A stretch of 64,000 bases of DNA. It comes from Nematocida homosporus. Taxonomy: Eukaryota > Microsporidia. Made by a program: the position numbers and the translations under genes. The notes beneath the pieces were generated by a model. It did no database searches and was not told where the DNA came from. It saw only the letters and a list, made by a program, of their open reading frames with translations. Of this stretch, positions 34,246 to 44,121 are shown piece by piece. Location: positions 1-64,000 of the forward strand of contig NW_026250688.1 of NCBI RefSeq assembly GCF_024244095.1, in the 5' to 3' direction. Every line of letters begins with the position of its first letter. Position 1 is the stretch's first letter.

Positions 34246-36030
34246 ATGGATATCCAAGAGAGAGCTGCTCTAATTGCCTCCCGTCTTAAGGCCGCTACCT
34301 ATCCAGGAGATAAGAAAAGTGCCTTGGAAGAAGCCTTGAAACTCACAGAAGAAGACACCTTAATTGGCGGTACTTACTTCCTTGATGTCTTAACTACACT
34401 GATAAAAGACCCAGAAATAGAAAAGACTCCTTTACTCTATCAAATACTCAACCATATCTTTACTAGTCCTAACGGTCTAGAGTTCATGGATATCTTTTGC
34501 AAGAAAGATAATATTCTTCCCCAGATAATAACTTACTTACTTTCACCAACTACAGATGAGATACCAGAGTTAATGCAAACCATTCGTACAATTGCCAAAC
34601 AAAAACAAAAACAACTTACTACTTATCTAATCTCATCTCCTAATCAAACCAAAGTTTTTGAAGAAGCATTTTACGGCCGTGAAATAGTCATTGATGTACT
34701 AGTTATTCTCTTCAAATCATCCAATACTCTTAAAAAGCTCCTTATCTTTAATGGTTTCTTAGAAGGTATGCTTAAACTATCTCAAACGGCTAAAGAAAGA
34801 GAAATAAGTCGTAAGTCTTTACTATCTATAGCTGAGTTGCTTAATAATTCACCTGAAAGTATCGAGTACTTTTTAGAACTTAGTTGGTCAACTTGGCTAG
34901 CTAAAATGCTTAAACTTCATCCCCACCATACTTTAAAGATCATTTATGTCTTAGCTGCCTTTCCTAAATCTAAGTCTTTACTTGTCTCTTTCCTTCCTAC
35001 ACTTATTGATCTAAATGATCTCTTATCTATTTATTTACTTACTACTAATTCATCTGAACTTCCTACTAGTCATCTAAGTCTAACTCAACCACTTCTTAGC
35101 CAACTCCATAAGCTGCTGACTAAATCCCTTCTATCTTCATGTCCCATGCGCTGGAATTGTACCTTAGGTATTTACACTAACTTATCCCATTATAATATAC
35201 TGAGTACTGGTCCTTCTACGTACTCCCTAGGTGATCTACCCTTCTTAGCCCAACTCATTGCTTCTCTACCAACTACTACTACTACCCAAGCAACCACCAC
35301 AACTAACTCAACTAGTCCTACTCTTGATGAGACAGATTTAGCCCTCTTCCTCTACAAACTACCCCAAATCACTACTACTAAACTCAATTCAGCCCTTACT
35401 TACCTTAAAACAGCTGTTCTTCTTTTGCTTAATCCTCATCCTGATCCTATTATCTCTAGTCCAGATATTCTCTTTGCCCTTCGTGAAATACTTGAGAATG
35501 AAGAAGTAGCTGCTCCTCTTAAATCCCTCACTAGTTTCTGGCTTCTTCAAACTTATCTCTATCTCCACCGCCACAACGAAGCACAAATTCAATCTTCCGT
35601 ATTCAAAAACTTACCAATTACTATCACTCCTCCCGCCCAGGCCCTTATTGCCGCACAATTTACTTCCATTCCCTCCAATTGTACTACCCAACACTGCAAG
35701 CGCTGCTACTTTGCCGAAATCTCAGCTACATCCGCTGCTATTCCCCCATCTTTCCACTCTCTCGCCAACCCACTCTGGTTCCCAGCAGCCGCCATTCCAT
35801 CTCTCCTCAGTACGTTCACTCAGTATCTCACCCTCTCCATTCCACCCCCATTCATTCCCCCGCCCTCTTCCACCACTACTACCACTCCTTCCACCACCAC
35901 CACCCAAACCAAGACCACTCCACCTAACCCAACAAAACCCACTACAACACCAACCACCCCAACTAAACCCAATACAACACCAACCAATACAACCCCTCCC
36001 CACTCAACCCAGTCCATCTTTGATTTATAA
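34246..36030 (+). CDS. USO1: Uso1/p115 vesicle-tether armadillo head, without coiled-coil tail
   Basis: The 594-residue protein begins with the p115 head signature (IASRLKAATYPGDKKSALEEA) and continues as armadillo-like helices to about residue 500. p115 (about 960) and Uso1 (about 1790) continue with a long coiled coil, but here the protein ends in a Thr/Pro/Ser-rich low-complexity tail (about 540-594, repeated TTTT and PPN patterns). It tethers ER-derived vesicles to the Golgi. Loss of the tail suggests a reduced tether. The ATG follows GGCCATTTTTTT immediately, an extremely close T-tract. Confidence 0.85.
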   Translation: MDIQERAALIASRLKAATYPGDKKSALEEALKLTEEDTLIGGTYFLDVLTTLIKDPEIEKTPLLYQILNHIFTSPNGLEFMDIFCKKDNILPQIITYLLSPTTDEIPELMQTIRTIAKQKQKQLTTYLISSPNQTKVFEEAFYGREIVIDVLVILFKSSNTLKKLLIFNGFLEGMLKLSQTAKEREISRKSLLSIAELLNNSPESIEYFLELSWSTWLAKMLKLHPHHTLKIIYVLAAFPKSKSLLVSFLPTLIDLNDLLSIYLLTTNSSELPTSHLSLTQPLLSQLHKLLTKSLLSSCPMRWNCTLGIYTNLSHYNILSTGPSTYSLGDLPFLAQLIASLPTTTTTQATTTTNSTSPTLDETDLALFLYKLPQITTTKLNSALTYLKTAVLLLLNPHPDPIISSPDILFALREILENEEVAAPLKSLTSFWLLQTYLYLHRHNEAQIQSSVFKNLPITITPPAQALIAAQFTSIPSNCTTQHCKRCYFAEISATSAAIPPSFHSLANPLWFPAAAIPSLLSTFTQYLTLSIPPPFIPPPSSTTTTTPSTTTTQTKTTPPNPTKPTTTPTTPTKPNTTPTNTTPPHSTQSIFDL

Positions 36031-36217
36031 CAACTACTAACCCAATACTAAACCATCGTAACTGTACCAATAAATATCTTATCCTAACATTACTCAATAT
36101 CTATTTATTCTAAATCAGTCTCATCATAACACAACTCAATACCATCACAAACCAACTCAACCTCATGCCATCACAATACTAAACTCATACTAACTCAATA
36201 CCGCACAACAAGCTATT

Positions 36218-36289
36218 GGGGGGTTAGCTCAGTGGCAGAGCGTGTGCTTCGCATGCACAAGGTCCCGGGTTCGATCCCCGGATTCTCCA
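36218..36289 (+). tRNA. tRNA-Ala (anticodon CGC)
   Basis: The 72-nt sequence folds into a cloverleaf. The acceptor GGGGGGT pairs with ATTCTCC (with G-U pairs). The D arm is GCTC...GAGC, the anticodon stem TGTGC/GCACA holds loop TTCGCAT, and the T arm is CCGGG TTCGATC CCCGG. There is no intron. TTTTT at 36291-36295 is the Pol III stop. Confidence 0.93.
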
Positions 36290-36388
36290 CTTTTTCTCTC
36301 CCCCACCAATTACAATCACAATCTAACTCCACTACTACCCCAACTCAACCACTACAATCACAAACCAACTCAATCCATTATTTCCCAT

Positions 36389-37840
36389 TTATTCTAGTGT
36401 TTCCTGGCGGCGGTGCATAATAATCTCTTCAAGGGACTCCTCGACGTAATGAGATAGCACGTTCCCGAGTACTGAGGCCCGTTTGACCTCTTCCGGTCCC
36501 AACTCCAAAATCATCCCAGTTATCTTCTTCGCAAACTCTTCATCTGAACTGAATCCGGCTTGGGCAATCTTCTCAGTATAACTCGGGGCTAAAGATAAGA
36601 TCAAAGTATACAACTCATATCCCGTTGTACTTTCACTCTTCCTCTTCCCCTTATGCACGTACCCGTTTGAATAGGCACTGTAAGCCGCCATAGTCTTCTC
36701 CATCTCTCGAGTCCGTTTACTCTTAAAGAAAGTCACATCCAGTACTCGTCCGCCTAACTCTGTACCATTAGCACCTTTTACAGCGGCCGCAGCTGCTTCT
36801 TTACTCTCAAAACAGACGTAAGCATAGGCCCGGGCATTCTTCTCATCTCGACCTAACTTATGCGAAACAATTGGACCATAAACGGCTAAATGTGCTAATA
36901 AACTCTCATCAGTCACTTCAGGACTTAAGTTCGTTACATAAACATTACGATTAACGGCTGATTCCATAAGTCCAGCGTACTTTTCAGCTAGTTCTTCTTC
37001 TCTTTCATTCTTAGGCTTAGCCCTTTGTATGTAAAGTACGTTATCAGTGCCTGGATAGTTCTGGCCATGTAAACCGGCAATAGCTGCTACTGCACTGCTA
37101 TGTTCAGCATAATTAGCAAAGACAAAGCCACGCATTTCCCCACTTTCCGTTCTAGGGGCTAAAAAGGAAGTTAATTCACCGTACTGCTCAAGTACTTGTC
37201 TTAAATCACTCTCTTCTACCTCTTTAGGGAAGCCTTTAACATATACGTTAGTGAATACTTTGTTTATCTCTTCCTTTTTACTACGTCTTTGATCACTAGG
37301 AATACATTTAACGGCTACTAGTCTTTTATCACCAATAGATAACTTATTGATCATTTCAATAGCAATAGCAGCTACTTTAGGGTCCTGAAACTGAATAAAA
37401 CCGGCTCCAGTACATTCACCAGCTGCATTTTGTTGAACTTTACAACTACTTATCTTACCAAATCTAGAAAATGTATCGTAGAGGGATTGATTGTCCGTAG
37501 TAGTAGGTAAGTTCTTTACTACTACGTTGGCATCTCTATTACCTACTACAATCTCTTTATTAAGGGGCATAACTCTGATTTGACAGCCATGAACGGAATA
37601 GAAGTTGAAATTCTCAATCGCTTGAGATACGGACGAAGAGTCAAAGAAGGTTACGTAAGCATAGACTCTGGCTTTAGTAGACTCCTTTCTGGGTATGTTT
37701 ATAGTAAAGATCTGACCAACTGATGAAAAGAGTTGAAATAAATCAGATTCTGTAATATTGTTGGGTAAATCACCAACATAGATGGAATTATTGGCACCAA
37801 TTGGGGTATCGCGCTTCTCTTTAGTTTCTTCAGTATGCAT
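36389..37840 (-). CDS. PAB1: Polyadenylate-binding protein
   Basis: The 483-residue protein contains four RRM domains, starting at about 20 (SIYVGDLPNN), 105 (NVVVKNLPTT), 198 (NVYVKGFPKE) and 303 (NVYVTNLSPE), then a short linker and a C-terminal MLLE-like domain (YTLILSLAPSY...). The family role is binding poly(A) tails in cytoplasm and nucleus to link translation and mRNA stability. The linker before MLLE is nearly absent, hence the small size (yeast 577). The last codons and stop overlap an AATAAA signal (GAATAAAT). A perfect TGACGTCA lies 38 bp upstream of the ATG, and AAATTTCTTTTTTACGT directly precedes it. Confidence 0.95.
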   Translation of the reverse strand: MHTEETKEKRDTPIGANNSIYVGDLPNNITESDLFQLFSSVGQIFTINIPRKESTKARVYAYVTFFDSSSVSQAIENFNFYSVHGCQIRVMPLNKEIVVGNRDANVVVKNLPTTTDNQSLYDTFSRFGKISSCKVQQNAAGECTGAGFIQFQDPKVAAIAIEMINKLSIGDKRLVAVKCIPSDQRRSKKEEINKVFTNVYVKGFPKEVEESDLRQVLEQYGELTSFLAPRTESGEMRGFVFANYAEHSSAVAAIAGLHGQNYPGTDNVLYIQRAKPKNEREEELAEKYAGLMESAVNRNVYVTNLSPEVTDESLLAHLAVYGPIVSHKLGRDEKNARAYAYVCFESKEAAAAAVKGANGTELGGRVLDVTFFKSKRTREMEKTMAAYSAYSNGYVHKGKRKSESTTGYELYTLILSLAPSYTEKIAQAGFSSDEEFAKKITGMILELGPEEVKRASVLGNVLSHYVEESLEEIIMHRRQETLE

Positions 37841-38268
37841 ACGTAAAAAAGAAATTTAGAATATATTGATATGGATGATGACGTCATTTTTACATCTACC
37901 ATTGTCTAAAGTCAATAAATGGGTTAGTATAGAGTTGAGTTGAGTGGAGTGGAGTTGGTATAGTATATGTTTAATCTTAAGTTGAGTTTAGTTTAAGCTG
38001 AGTTTAGTTTAAGTGGAGTTGAGTTGGTATAGTATATGTTTAAGTTGAATATAGTAAGTAAAGTATATGTTTAAGTAGAGTAGAGTATATGTTTAAGTTG
38101 GGTTAAGTAAAGTAGAGTTAAGTAGAGTTTGGGTTAAGTAAAGTAAAGTAGAGTATAAGTTAAGTATATGTTTAAGTTGAGTTGAGTTGAGTTAAGTAAA
38201 GTATATGTTTAAGTTGAGTTGAGTTAAGTAAAGTATATGTTTAAGTTGAGTTGAGTAAGTGGTGGAGT
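37841..38268. promoter_or_regulatory. Intergenic repeats with a TGACGTCA site upstream of PAB1
   Basis: TGACGTCA is at 37879-37886. From 37920 to 38255 lie repeated units such as AAGTATATGTTTAAGTTGAGTTGAG, copied at least six times. No gene was recognised. Confidence 0.6.
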
Positions 38269-38847
38269 TTAGGAAGTGCGGAGGAGGACAGCCCAGAGGA
38301 TGATGAAGATGGCTAGGAGAACGGCACATCGGTTGGGAGAGATTTCTAGTGGAGTGGATCGATTGAAGTTTTGGGTATGGGCGCGGGCATGAGTGTTGAA
38401 TTGGGCATTGAAGTGGGCCATGTAGATGCGGCGGAGGATTTCTTCGGCTGGGATGTTGTGGAAGGAGTTGGAGAATTGAGTGTGGTAGGAGTTGTGGAAA
38501 TTGGCGGGGTCGAAACCATAGGAGAATGTGTAGCCGCGGTTGGGATTGTGATAGGAGTGATTGTGATGGGAGTGATTGTGATAGGATTGATTGTGGTAGA
38601 AGTGGTTGTGGTTGGTGTGTTTGGGTGGTTCTTTTAACTCACCAATGAGGAGACCTTCGTAGGCTTGTTTGAGGGCTGTGAAGGCGGCGGCGGCTTTGGG
38701 GTGCTTGCTTTTATCTGGATGGACTTTTAGTGCTAGTTGCCTGTAATGTTTCTTGATGGTCTTTTTGTCGGCTGTTTCACTGACTTGTAAGACCTGGCAA
38801 TAGTCTTTTTGACACCCCAGAATTCTCTCAACTTCGCTATCAGACAT
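38269..38847 (-). CDS. Membrane-anchored J-domain (Hsp40) protein
   Basis: The 192-residue protein has an N-terminal J domain (DYCQVLQVSETADKKTI, with the HPD motif in KVHPDKSK), an Asn/His/Tyr-rich region of repeated YHNHSHHN units (about 78-110), a Phe/Asn-rich middle, and a C-terminal hydrophobic segment (CAVLLAIFIILWAVLL, about 173-188). It thus resembles tail-anchored ER J proteins of the Hlj1/DNAJB12 type, with the J domain facing the cytosol to activate Hsp70 in ER quality control. AAATTTCTTCTTTTCAT precedes the ATG. Confidence 0.85.
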   Translation of the reverse strand: MSDSEVERILGCQKDYCQVLQVSETADKKTIKKHYRQLALKVHPDKSKHPKAAAAFTALKQAYEGLLIGELKEPPKHTNHNHFYHNQSYHNHSHHNHSYHNPNRGYTFSYGFDPANFHNSYHTQFSNSFHNIPAEEILRRIYMAHFNAQFNTHARAHTQNFNRSTPLEISPNRCAVLLAIFIILWAVLLRTS

Positions 38848-39291
38848 ATGAAAAGAAGAAATTTACACGGTATTTGGGTTAAGTTGGGCTGGTTATTGGG
38901 TTAGTATCGAGTTTGGGATGGTTTTGGGGTGATATTGGGTTAGTGTTGGTTGTTAGTAGGTTTTAGTGTTGAAGATCTAGAGATCCTAAACTGCTGGAAG
39001 TAACCCCTGCTGAATAGTAGAGGAAAACTATCTCTATGCTTGAGTTAGTATTGAGTTATGTATTGAGTTATGTATTAGTATTGAGTTATGTTGGGTTCGT
39101 TGAATGGAATAAATAGGAAGTGTAGATTTATTGTTATGTTGGGTTAGTGTGGGGTTAATATTGAGTTGAGTTAGTGTTGGGTTGGGTTAGTGTTAGCATT
39201 GGATTGTGTTAGTATTGGGCTGGACTGAATTGAAGGATAATTGGGATGTAAATATGCTTTGGGGTAGATTGCTTCGGAATAAAAAGACAAT
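38848..39291. promoter_or_regulatory. Divergent region with repeat DNA and TATA-like box before 39292
   Basis: From 38880 to 39240 the plus strand carries TTGGGTTAGTGTTGG-type repeats. The sequence TGTAAATATGCTTTGG at 39248-39263 resembles the TATAAATATGCTTTG before the paralogous gene at 2111, suggesting a shared core promoter. Confidence 0.5.
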
Positions 39292-42200
39292 ATGATCTTT
39301 GGAAACAAAGATCTTCTTATCAAAATATGTCTTGGAAATTATAAATTGAAGTGTGAAGATATCGACATTATGTTGCTGTTGCTTGGTTTAGCTGGAGGCG
39401 TGGGTTTGAAATGCCGAAGGATTTCAAAAGTAGAAGTGAATGCTGGTCGTACGGATGAAGTGTGCTTGGGTGGTGGAGAATTAAAGAAGTTGAGGTGGTT
39501 TGTGTTTGTTAGCCGGGTGGTTTGTGCTTGCTTGTTTAGAGTAATACGATGGTGGTGTGTGCTTGGAGTGGTTGCTTGGTTGGTGCTGAGGAATAGTGTG
39601 CTTGGATTGGATGTGATTGATGGCCTGAATCGGTCTGGGTTTTCGTTCGTGAAAGAACAGGTGGATTTATGCTTGTACCAGGATGTTAAGAGGTTGCCGG
39701 GTAAATGTCCGGATGTGGGCTTGAATACTACTATTTTGTGTGTGCCGAAATCTAGTGGTTTAACAAATACTCCGGAATATGTAATTGTTGATAATAATCA
39801 TACTCGGTTTATACTGCCTTATTATGAAAATGTTGCCGCGGCTGAATTGGCTTTGAGAGAGATAAGACGTGTTGCTTTTATTAGGACGGTGTGTGCTGTT
39901 GTTCAGTGCCTGACAGAGAATTGGCAATGCCATCGGGAAAACTTAGTTATTCTATCTCGAGTTGTTAATATGTTTTGTTGCGCTACTATGAAGATATACT
40001 TTAATCCTATGTCGGAACATCAACAAGGTACTTTACAAGTTGATTCAAGAGCCTGTCGGGCAGAAGCATTGAACACTGCTAATTATGCTGTTTATCATGT
40101 TAATGGTGTGCTTGAGGTTGATGGTGTTTTAAATAACGTTAAGGCGTTGATAAAGAGCGGCCTTGTCTGGTATTGTTCTTTTATGACAGTTCGGTTGATA
40201 AAGATGGGATTCCTTCATTCTAATCTTCTTCTTTGGTTGTCTCTAACGAACGGTTATACTGTCATTTTTGAAGAGACACCGGCAAACACGACCATTAACT
40301 TTGCATTTCTTCAATCGTCTCGGACTAGTTGCCAGAGCATTATTATTGAGACAAAGACTATATCGGATGTGAAACTAGCTAATCTTGATACTAAGGGCAC
40401 CACACATCGTAAATTGACCTTACAGGCTAATTGGAAGCTTTTTCAATACTTAGGTCGCAAGAATGACTCGATCATTCGGGTTCCTTATATTGCCAGTATT
40501 AAGTTTAACCTCAGAGCTATGCACACAACACAAACCAAGTACTATAAAGAGAATTGTCCCCCGCAACGGTGGATACACGCTACTTGCGTTAAAGCTCTTA
40601 TCGCTACTAATTCGGCATGTACCCGTCCATCTAAACACACTGAGTATTGCAAAGATGCCTTGCGTCATAATGGCATAGTTGCTCTTAATGTCATTCCCGA
40701 ATATGAACCGAACAGAACGGACTTACAAGAATCCATGCAACTACTTGTTAAAATCGGTGCCTTATCCGCTATGCCAACCGCCGTTGCTAATGGTACGCTC
40801 AAATGCGATGGCTATAAACTCCTCTATAAACGAGCACCAAGAAGTGACCAGTCCGACAATACTAAACCTTATATAACTTGGCCTCCCAAAGAACCAGTTC
40901 TTATTCGCTTGGATAAGCCCGGACTAACCGAAACTATCCGTACGTACAGCCACGACAACCATTACTTGTGCCGCCACATAACTTACCAATCTATCACTAT
41001 CAGTGGGTCTAAAAGTAAGCCCAACCAAGAAAAAGAGCTATGCATTGCCTTTCTAGATTTATTCCATGACATCACAGCTACAAAGCTTATAATCCAAAAT
41101 GTCTGTGCTAGCGACCAAACCACCACCCATTTCACTATGGCCGTCTTAGAAACAAAACTCGTCAAAGAGACCAAAAATAGCCAATACCACTTTCATGTTC
41201 AGACTCTAGTGCTAGATAGTGTTGATGAGGACATTATCTATTGGATATTTAGTCGCTATCTGTTTGTCATTGATACACACGTCGAAATTTTAAACCAGCA
41301 CTTCCCCAATCTTGGTATTGTCCAAATCCTACCCCTAACACATCTTAAACCCATGGCCTCTCTTCTTCTCAATGACTTCCATGGCCTAAACGAAGTCTAC
41401 CAGACCCAAGATCTCACCACTCTCCAAAAGATAGGAAAAAGCCTCGAAGAGTACTGGCACATACCAGCACCCGACGACTTCGATCTCCACCGCTACATAA
41501 GAGTGAATACCGCCCCAAATAGAACCACCAACAATCTCGGCCTAAACAAACTAATTCTCCAACCAAAAGCGGACAACTATTCCGACTACATCAATTCCTT
41601 CTTAGATTTAGACAGTCTTGGCATTCGTTTCTCCGGCATGCCACTTACTGTCTACCTCACCAACATTCCATCCAACTCCAACTCCATTCGCTTCGAGCCT
41701 CAAACCCACTTTACTCTATTTAGTGTAACTCTAGACCTCATAATCTCCGATTATAAACCCCCCTCCATCTCTACCCCATTCCTAACGAATCCAAATCCAA
41801 ATTCTCAATCTAACACAAGACTTCCACCACCTTCCAAACACTCCGTTAAGCAACTAACTCTACACTTCCATGACAACCATTCAATCGCCGAAACAGACAT
41901 ACCAACTATTCTTCGCTGGGTAGCCACTCGATTCAAGAACGTAACAACTTTACAACTAACCAATACCTCTATATCCACCGCTGATCTAGAAGTACTAAGA
42001 GCTCGCAACTACTGGATCAATGACTTAAACACACTTACTGAAATCCAAATCCAAGCCCCAAATCCAAACTCACCTCCTTTCAAACTACCAATCCATCCAT
42101 GCTACTACTATATTTCCAAACCCAGATTCTACTACCAATTCAGACTTACTGCTGTCCCCTATACTTTCCTCACTCGACTCCTAACTCATCCAGTTCAACC

Positions 42201-42708
42201 CACCCAACTCAAGAATGTTCTCTTCTCCACCAATCCTATGCCCATCTCAACTCTCCAAATGATCTTCAATGCTATCATCACAGCCCAAAAAGAGATCAAA
42301 CTCAATCCCAAGTACTCACCATTCCACTGTCCAATTTGTTTCCGCACTCTTTATTTACCCTCCACATCCTCCACCACTACACCCACCCAATTCAACCCCA
42401 AGAACCACATTCAAATCCTTTGCTTCTTCCAATGCGCCCACTTCCTTTGCCATCATTGTGCCATCAGTCACCAAAACCAACCCCAACCATCTAGATGTCA
42501 TGTATGCCTACAACCCGTGGTCTACGAAAACCCATGCTATCTCACTAGTATTTCCCAAAACAACATCATTCTCACCGCAACTACCCCCATTACTCTAGAA
42601 TGTATCCAACACCAAACACAAGGCGATAGCCATCTTTATTTCTTCTGTCCTTACCCCAATCTCACCAATCTCCCAACCACCCCTCAACCCACCATCTATG
42701 CCCTCTAA
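39292..42708 (+). CDS. Large leucine-rich protein with N-terminal membrane/signal segment and C-terminal RING-like domain (family A, copy 2)
   Basis: The 1138-residue paralogue of the gene at 2111 has a hydrophobic region at about 65-104 (WWCVLGVVAWLVL), LRR-like segments, and a better-kept RING domain starting at Cys1013: CPICFRTLY, then CFFQCAHFLCHHCA and CHVCLQP, a regular C3HC4-like order. Shared blocks include LREIRR, ILNQHFPNLGIVQILPL and ILRWVATRFKNVTTLQL. The C-terminal third is richer in Pro, Thr and Asn. As with copy 1, E3 ligase activity and delivery to the host are inference. Codon use shifts from G-rich in the first third to C-rich in the last third, which is visible directly in the sequence. 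Confidence 0.82.
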   Translation: MIFGNKDLLIKICLGNYKLKCEDIDIMLLLLGLAGGVGLKCRRISKVEVNAGRTDEVCLGGGELKKLRWFVFVSRVVCACLFRVIRWWCVLGVVAWLVLRNSVLGLDVIDGLNRSGFSFVKEQVDLCLYQDVKRLPGKCPDVGLNTTILCVPKSSGLTNTPEYVIVDNNHTRFILPYYENVAAAELALREIRRVAFIRTVCAVVQCLTENWQCHRENLVILSRVVNMFCCATMKIYFNPMSEHQQGTLQVDSRACRAEALNTANYAVYHVNGVLEVDGVLNNVKALIKSGLVWYCSFMTVRLIKMGFLHSNLLLWLSLTNGYTVIFEETPANTTINFAFLQSSRTSCQSIIIETKTISDVKLANLDTKGTTHRKLTLQANWKLFQYLGRKNDSIIRVPYIASIKFNLRAMHTTQTKYYKENCPPQRWIHATCVKALIATNSACTRPSKHTEYCKDALRHNGIVALNVIPEYEPNRTDLQESMQLLVKIGALSAMPTAVANGTLKCDGYKLLYKRAPRSDQSDNTKPYITWPPKEPVLIRLDKPGLTETIRTYSHDNHYLCRHITYQSITISGSKSKPNQEKELCIAFLDLFHDITATKLIIQNVCASDQTTTHFTMAVLETKLVKETKNSQYHFHVQTLVLDSVDEDIIYWIFSRYLFVIDTHVEILNQHFPNLGIVQILPLTHLKPMASLLLNDFHGLNEVYQTQDLTTLQKIGKSLEEYWHIPAPDDFDLHRYIRVNTAPNRTTNNLGLNKLILQPKADNYSDYINSFLDLDSLGIRFSGMPLTVYLTNIPSNSNSIRFEPQTHFTLFSVTLDLIISDYKPPSISTPFLTNPNPNSQSNTRLPPPSKHSVKQLTLHFHDNHSIAETDIPTILRWVATRFKNVTTLQLTNTSISTADLEVLRARNYWINDLNTLTEIQIQAPNPNSPPFKLPIHPCYYYISKPRFYYQFRLTAVPYTFLTRLLTHPVQPTQLKNVLFSTNPMPISTLQMIFNAIITAQKEIKLNPKYSPFHCPICFRTLYLPSTSSTTTPTQFNPKNHIQILCFFQCAHFLCHHCAISHQNQPQPSRCHVCLQPVVYENPCYLTSISQNNIILTATTPITLECIQHQTQGDSHLYFFCPYPNLTNLPTTPQPTIYAL

Positions 42709-43135
42709 ATACCACCACTATTACTTTAAACAATCTCCACCCACTCTACTATTACACTCTACTATTACACTCTAATACTAACACTCTACTATTTATTACA
42801 CTCTACTATTACACTCTAATACTAACACTCTAATACTAACACTCTACTATTTATTACACTCTACTATTAACATTCTAATACTACACTCTACTATTACACT
42901 CTACTATTACAACCGAGAATAAAGATCAAGTTGAGATTAAGATACGATTAAGATAAGCCTAAGATAATATATGATGGCGTAATAAGCTAATCTTAAAATC
43001 TGATGACGTCATAAATAAAGATGACGTCATAATAAGATAATAAGATAAGATAACGTAATAACACACTAACCCAAACTATAACATAACCTAATATAATATA
43101 ACAAAATGAGATAAGATAAGGATTTATTAATTCAC
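42709..43135. repeat. CTCTACTATTACA repeats and two TGACGTCA sites between convergent genes
   Basis: From 42720 to 42910 the unit ACACTCTACTATT recurs many times. Perfect TGACGTCA palindromes lie at 43004-43011 and 43022-43029, 18 bp apart, between converging gene ends and therefore not in an obvious promoter. No gene was recognised. Confidence 0.65.
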
Positions 43136-43435
43136 TTAAAACAAGTCAAAGTCATCACTTTCCTCCTCACTCTCCTCCTTCTTCTCAGCCACAGGAGCAG
43201 CTCCAGTACTAGCAGCCGCTTCACTAGAAACAGCTACAGCAGCACCAGCCACTGGATTACTGATAATCTTATCTAAAGTACTGGCAGAAACTTTACTAAA
43301 TAGTTCTACTAGATAAGAATCTAATTCTACTCCTAAATGAGTTGCAATTTTCTTAATGTTGTTTTCGGATACTTCAAGTCCGGAAGTGTGAAGTAAAAGT
43401 GTAGATAATACGCATATTTCTTTTTGATCAATCAT
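43136..43435 (-). CDS. RPP1: 60S acidic ribosomal protein P1
   Basis: The 99-residue protein has the helical dimerisation domain of the stalk P proteins (KEICVLSTLLLHTSGLEV, then IKKIATHLGVELD), an Ala-rich hinge and the invariant acidic end EEESDDFDLF. The LLLHTSGLEVSENNI segment and the ELFSKV region fit P1 better than P2. It forms the ribosomal stalk that recruits elongation factors. It is divergent from the Hap5 gene with 103 bp between their starts. Confidence 0.9.
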   Translation of the reverse strand: MIDQKEICVLSTLLLHTSGLEVSENNIKKIATHLGVELDSYLVELFSKVSASTLDKIISNPVAGAAVAVSSEAAASTGAAPVAEKKEESEEESDDFDLF

Positions 43436-43538
43436 TCCTATAGCAGTTTAACTTTAAAAGAGCCTCTAGGGTAGGGGCTAAAACACGTAAAAATAAATAA
43501 ACAAATAGTGGTTAAAGTTACGGTGTATTTGGACTATT

Positions 43539-43907
43539 ATGAAGAAGAATGGAGTCATTGAGGAGTACTGGAAGAATGTCTTAGGGTATGTATCAAGTGG
43601 AGAAGGAGTTCAGAAGGATAATGCTTTACCTCTTGCTCGGATTAAGAGATTAATGAAGGTAGAACAAGAAGTGAGTAAAGTAGCTAGTGAAGTACCATTA
43701 CTATTCTCACGAGTAACTGAGATCTTTATTGAAGAGTTGACTTTAAGGGCTTGGCAACATACTGAGGAGGGGAAGAGGAGGATTTTGCAGAGGAGTGATA
43801 TTTGTTCAGCCATTAAGTCTTCAGATCTTTTTGATTTCCTTATCTATTTGATGCCAAGAGGTTCAGGAATCATTGAAACGAGTGCCCATCCTAAATACAA
43901 GTACTAG
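43539..43907 (+). CDS. HAP5: NF-YC/Hap5-type histone-fold transcription factor subunit
   Basis: The 122-residue protein is almost only the histone fold. LPLARIKRLMKVEQEVSKVASEVP, LFSRVTEIFIEELTLRAW, RRILQRSDICSAI and SDLFDFLIYLMPR match the CCAAT-binding factor subunit C closely. The known partners are NF-YB (Hap3) and NF-YA (Hap2); neither is in this window. Because related Dpb3/Dls1 and NC2-alpha proteins share the fold, these are the alternatives, but the TEIFIEELTLRAW block is typical of NF-YC. Confidence 0.85.
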   Translation: MKKNGVIEEYWKNVLGYVSSGEGVQKDNALPLARIKRLMKVEQEVSKVASEVPLLFSRVTEIFIEELTLRAWQHTEEGKRRILQRSDICSAIKSSDLFDFLIYLMPRGSGIIETSAHPKYKY

Positions 43908-44121
43908 GGTTAGTATTAGGTTAGTATTAGGTTAGTAGAGGTGAAGTTGAGTTAGTAGAGGCTGATGAAGTTAGTAGAGGATGATTATACTAAATGATAT
44001 GGGTTATGCTAGTTTTAGATATTTTGGATGTTTTTTGGTACTGAATTAGATTAGATTTGGATTTAGTTAAGATGAGTTAGTCTTGTGGTGGTCTTGTGGT
44101 GGAGATGGAAATGGAAATGAA

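Noticed and set aside
35722..36017. Gly/Trp-rich minus-strand ORFs
   Set aside because: They are antisense shadows of the Pro/Thr-rich tail of the Uso1-like gene.
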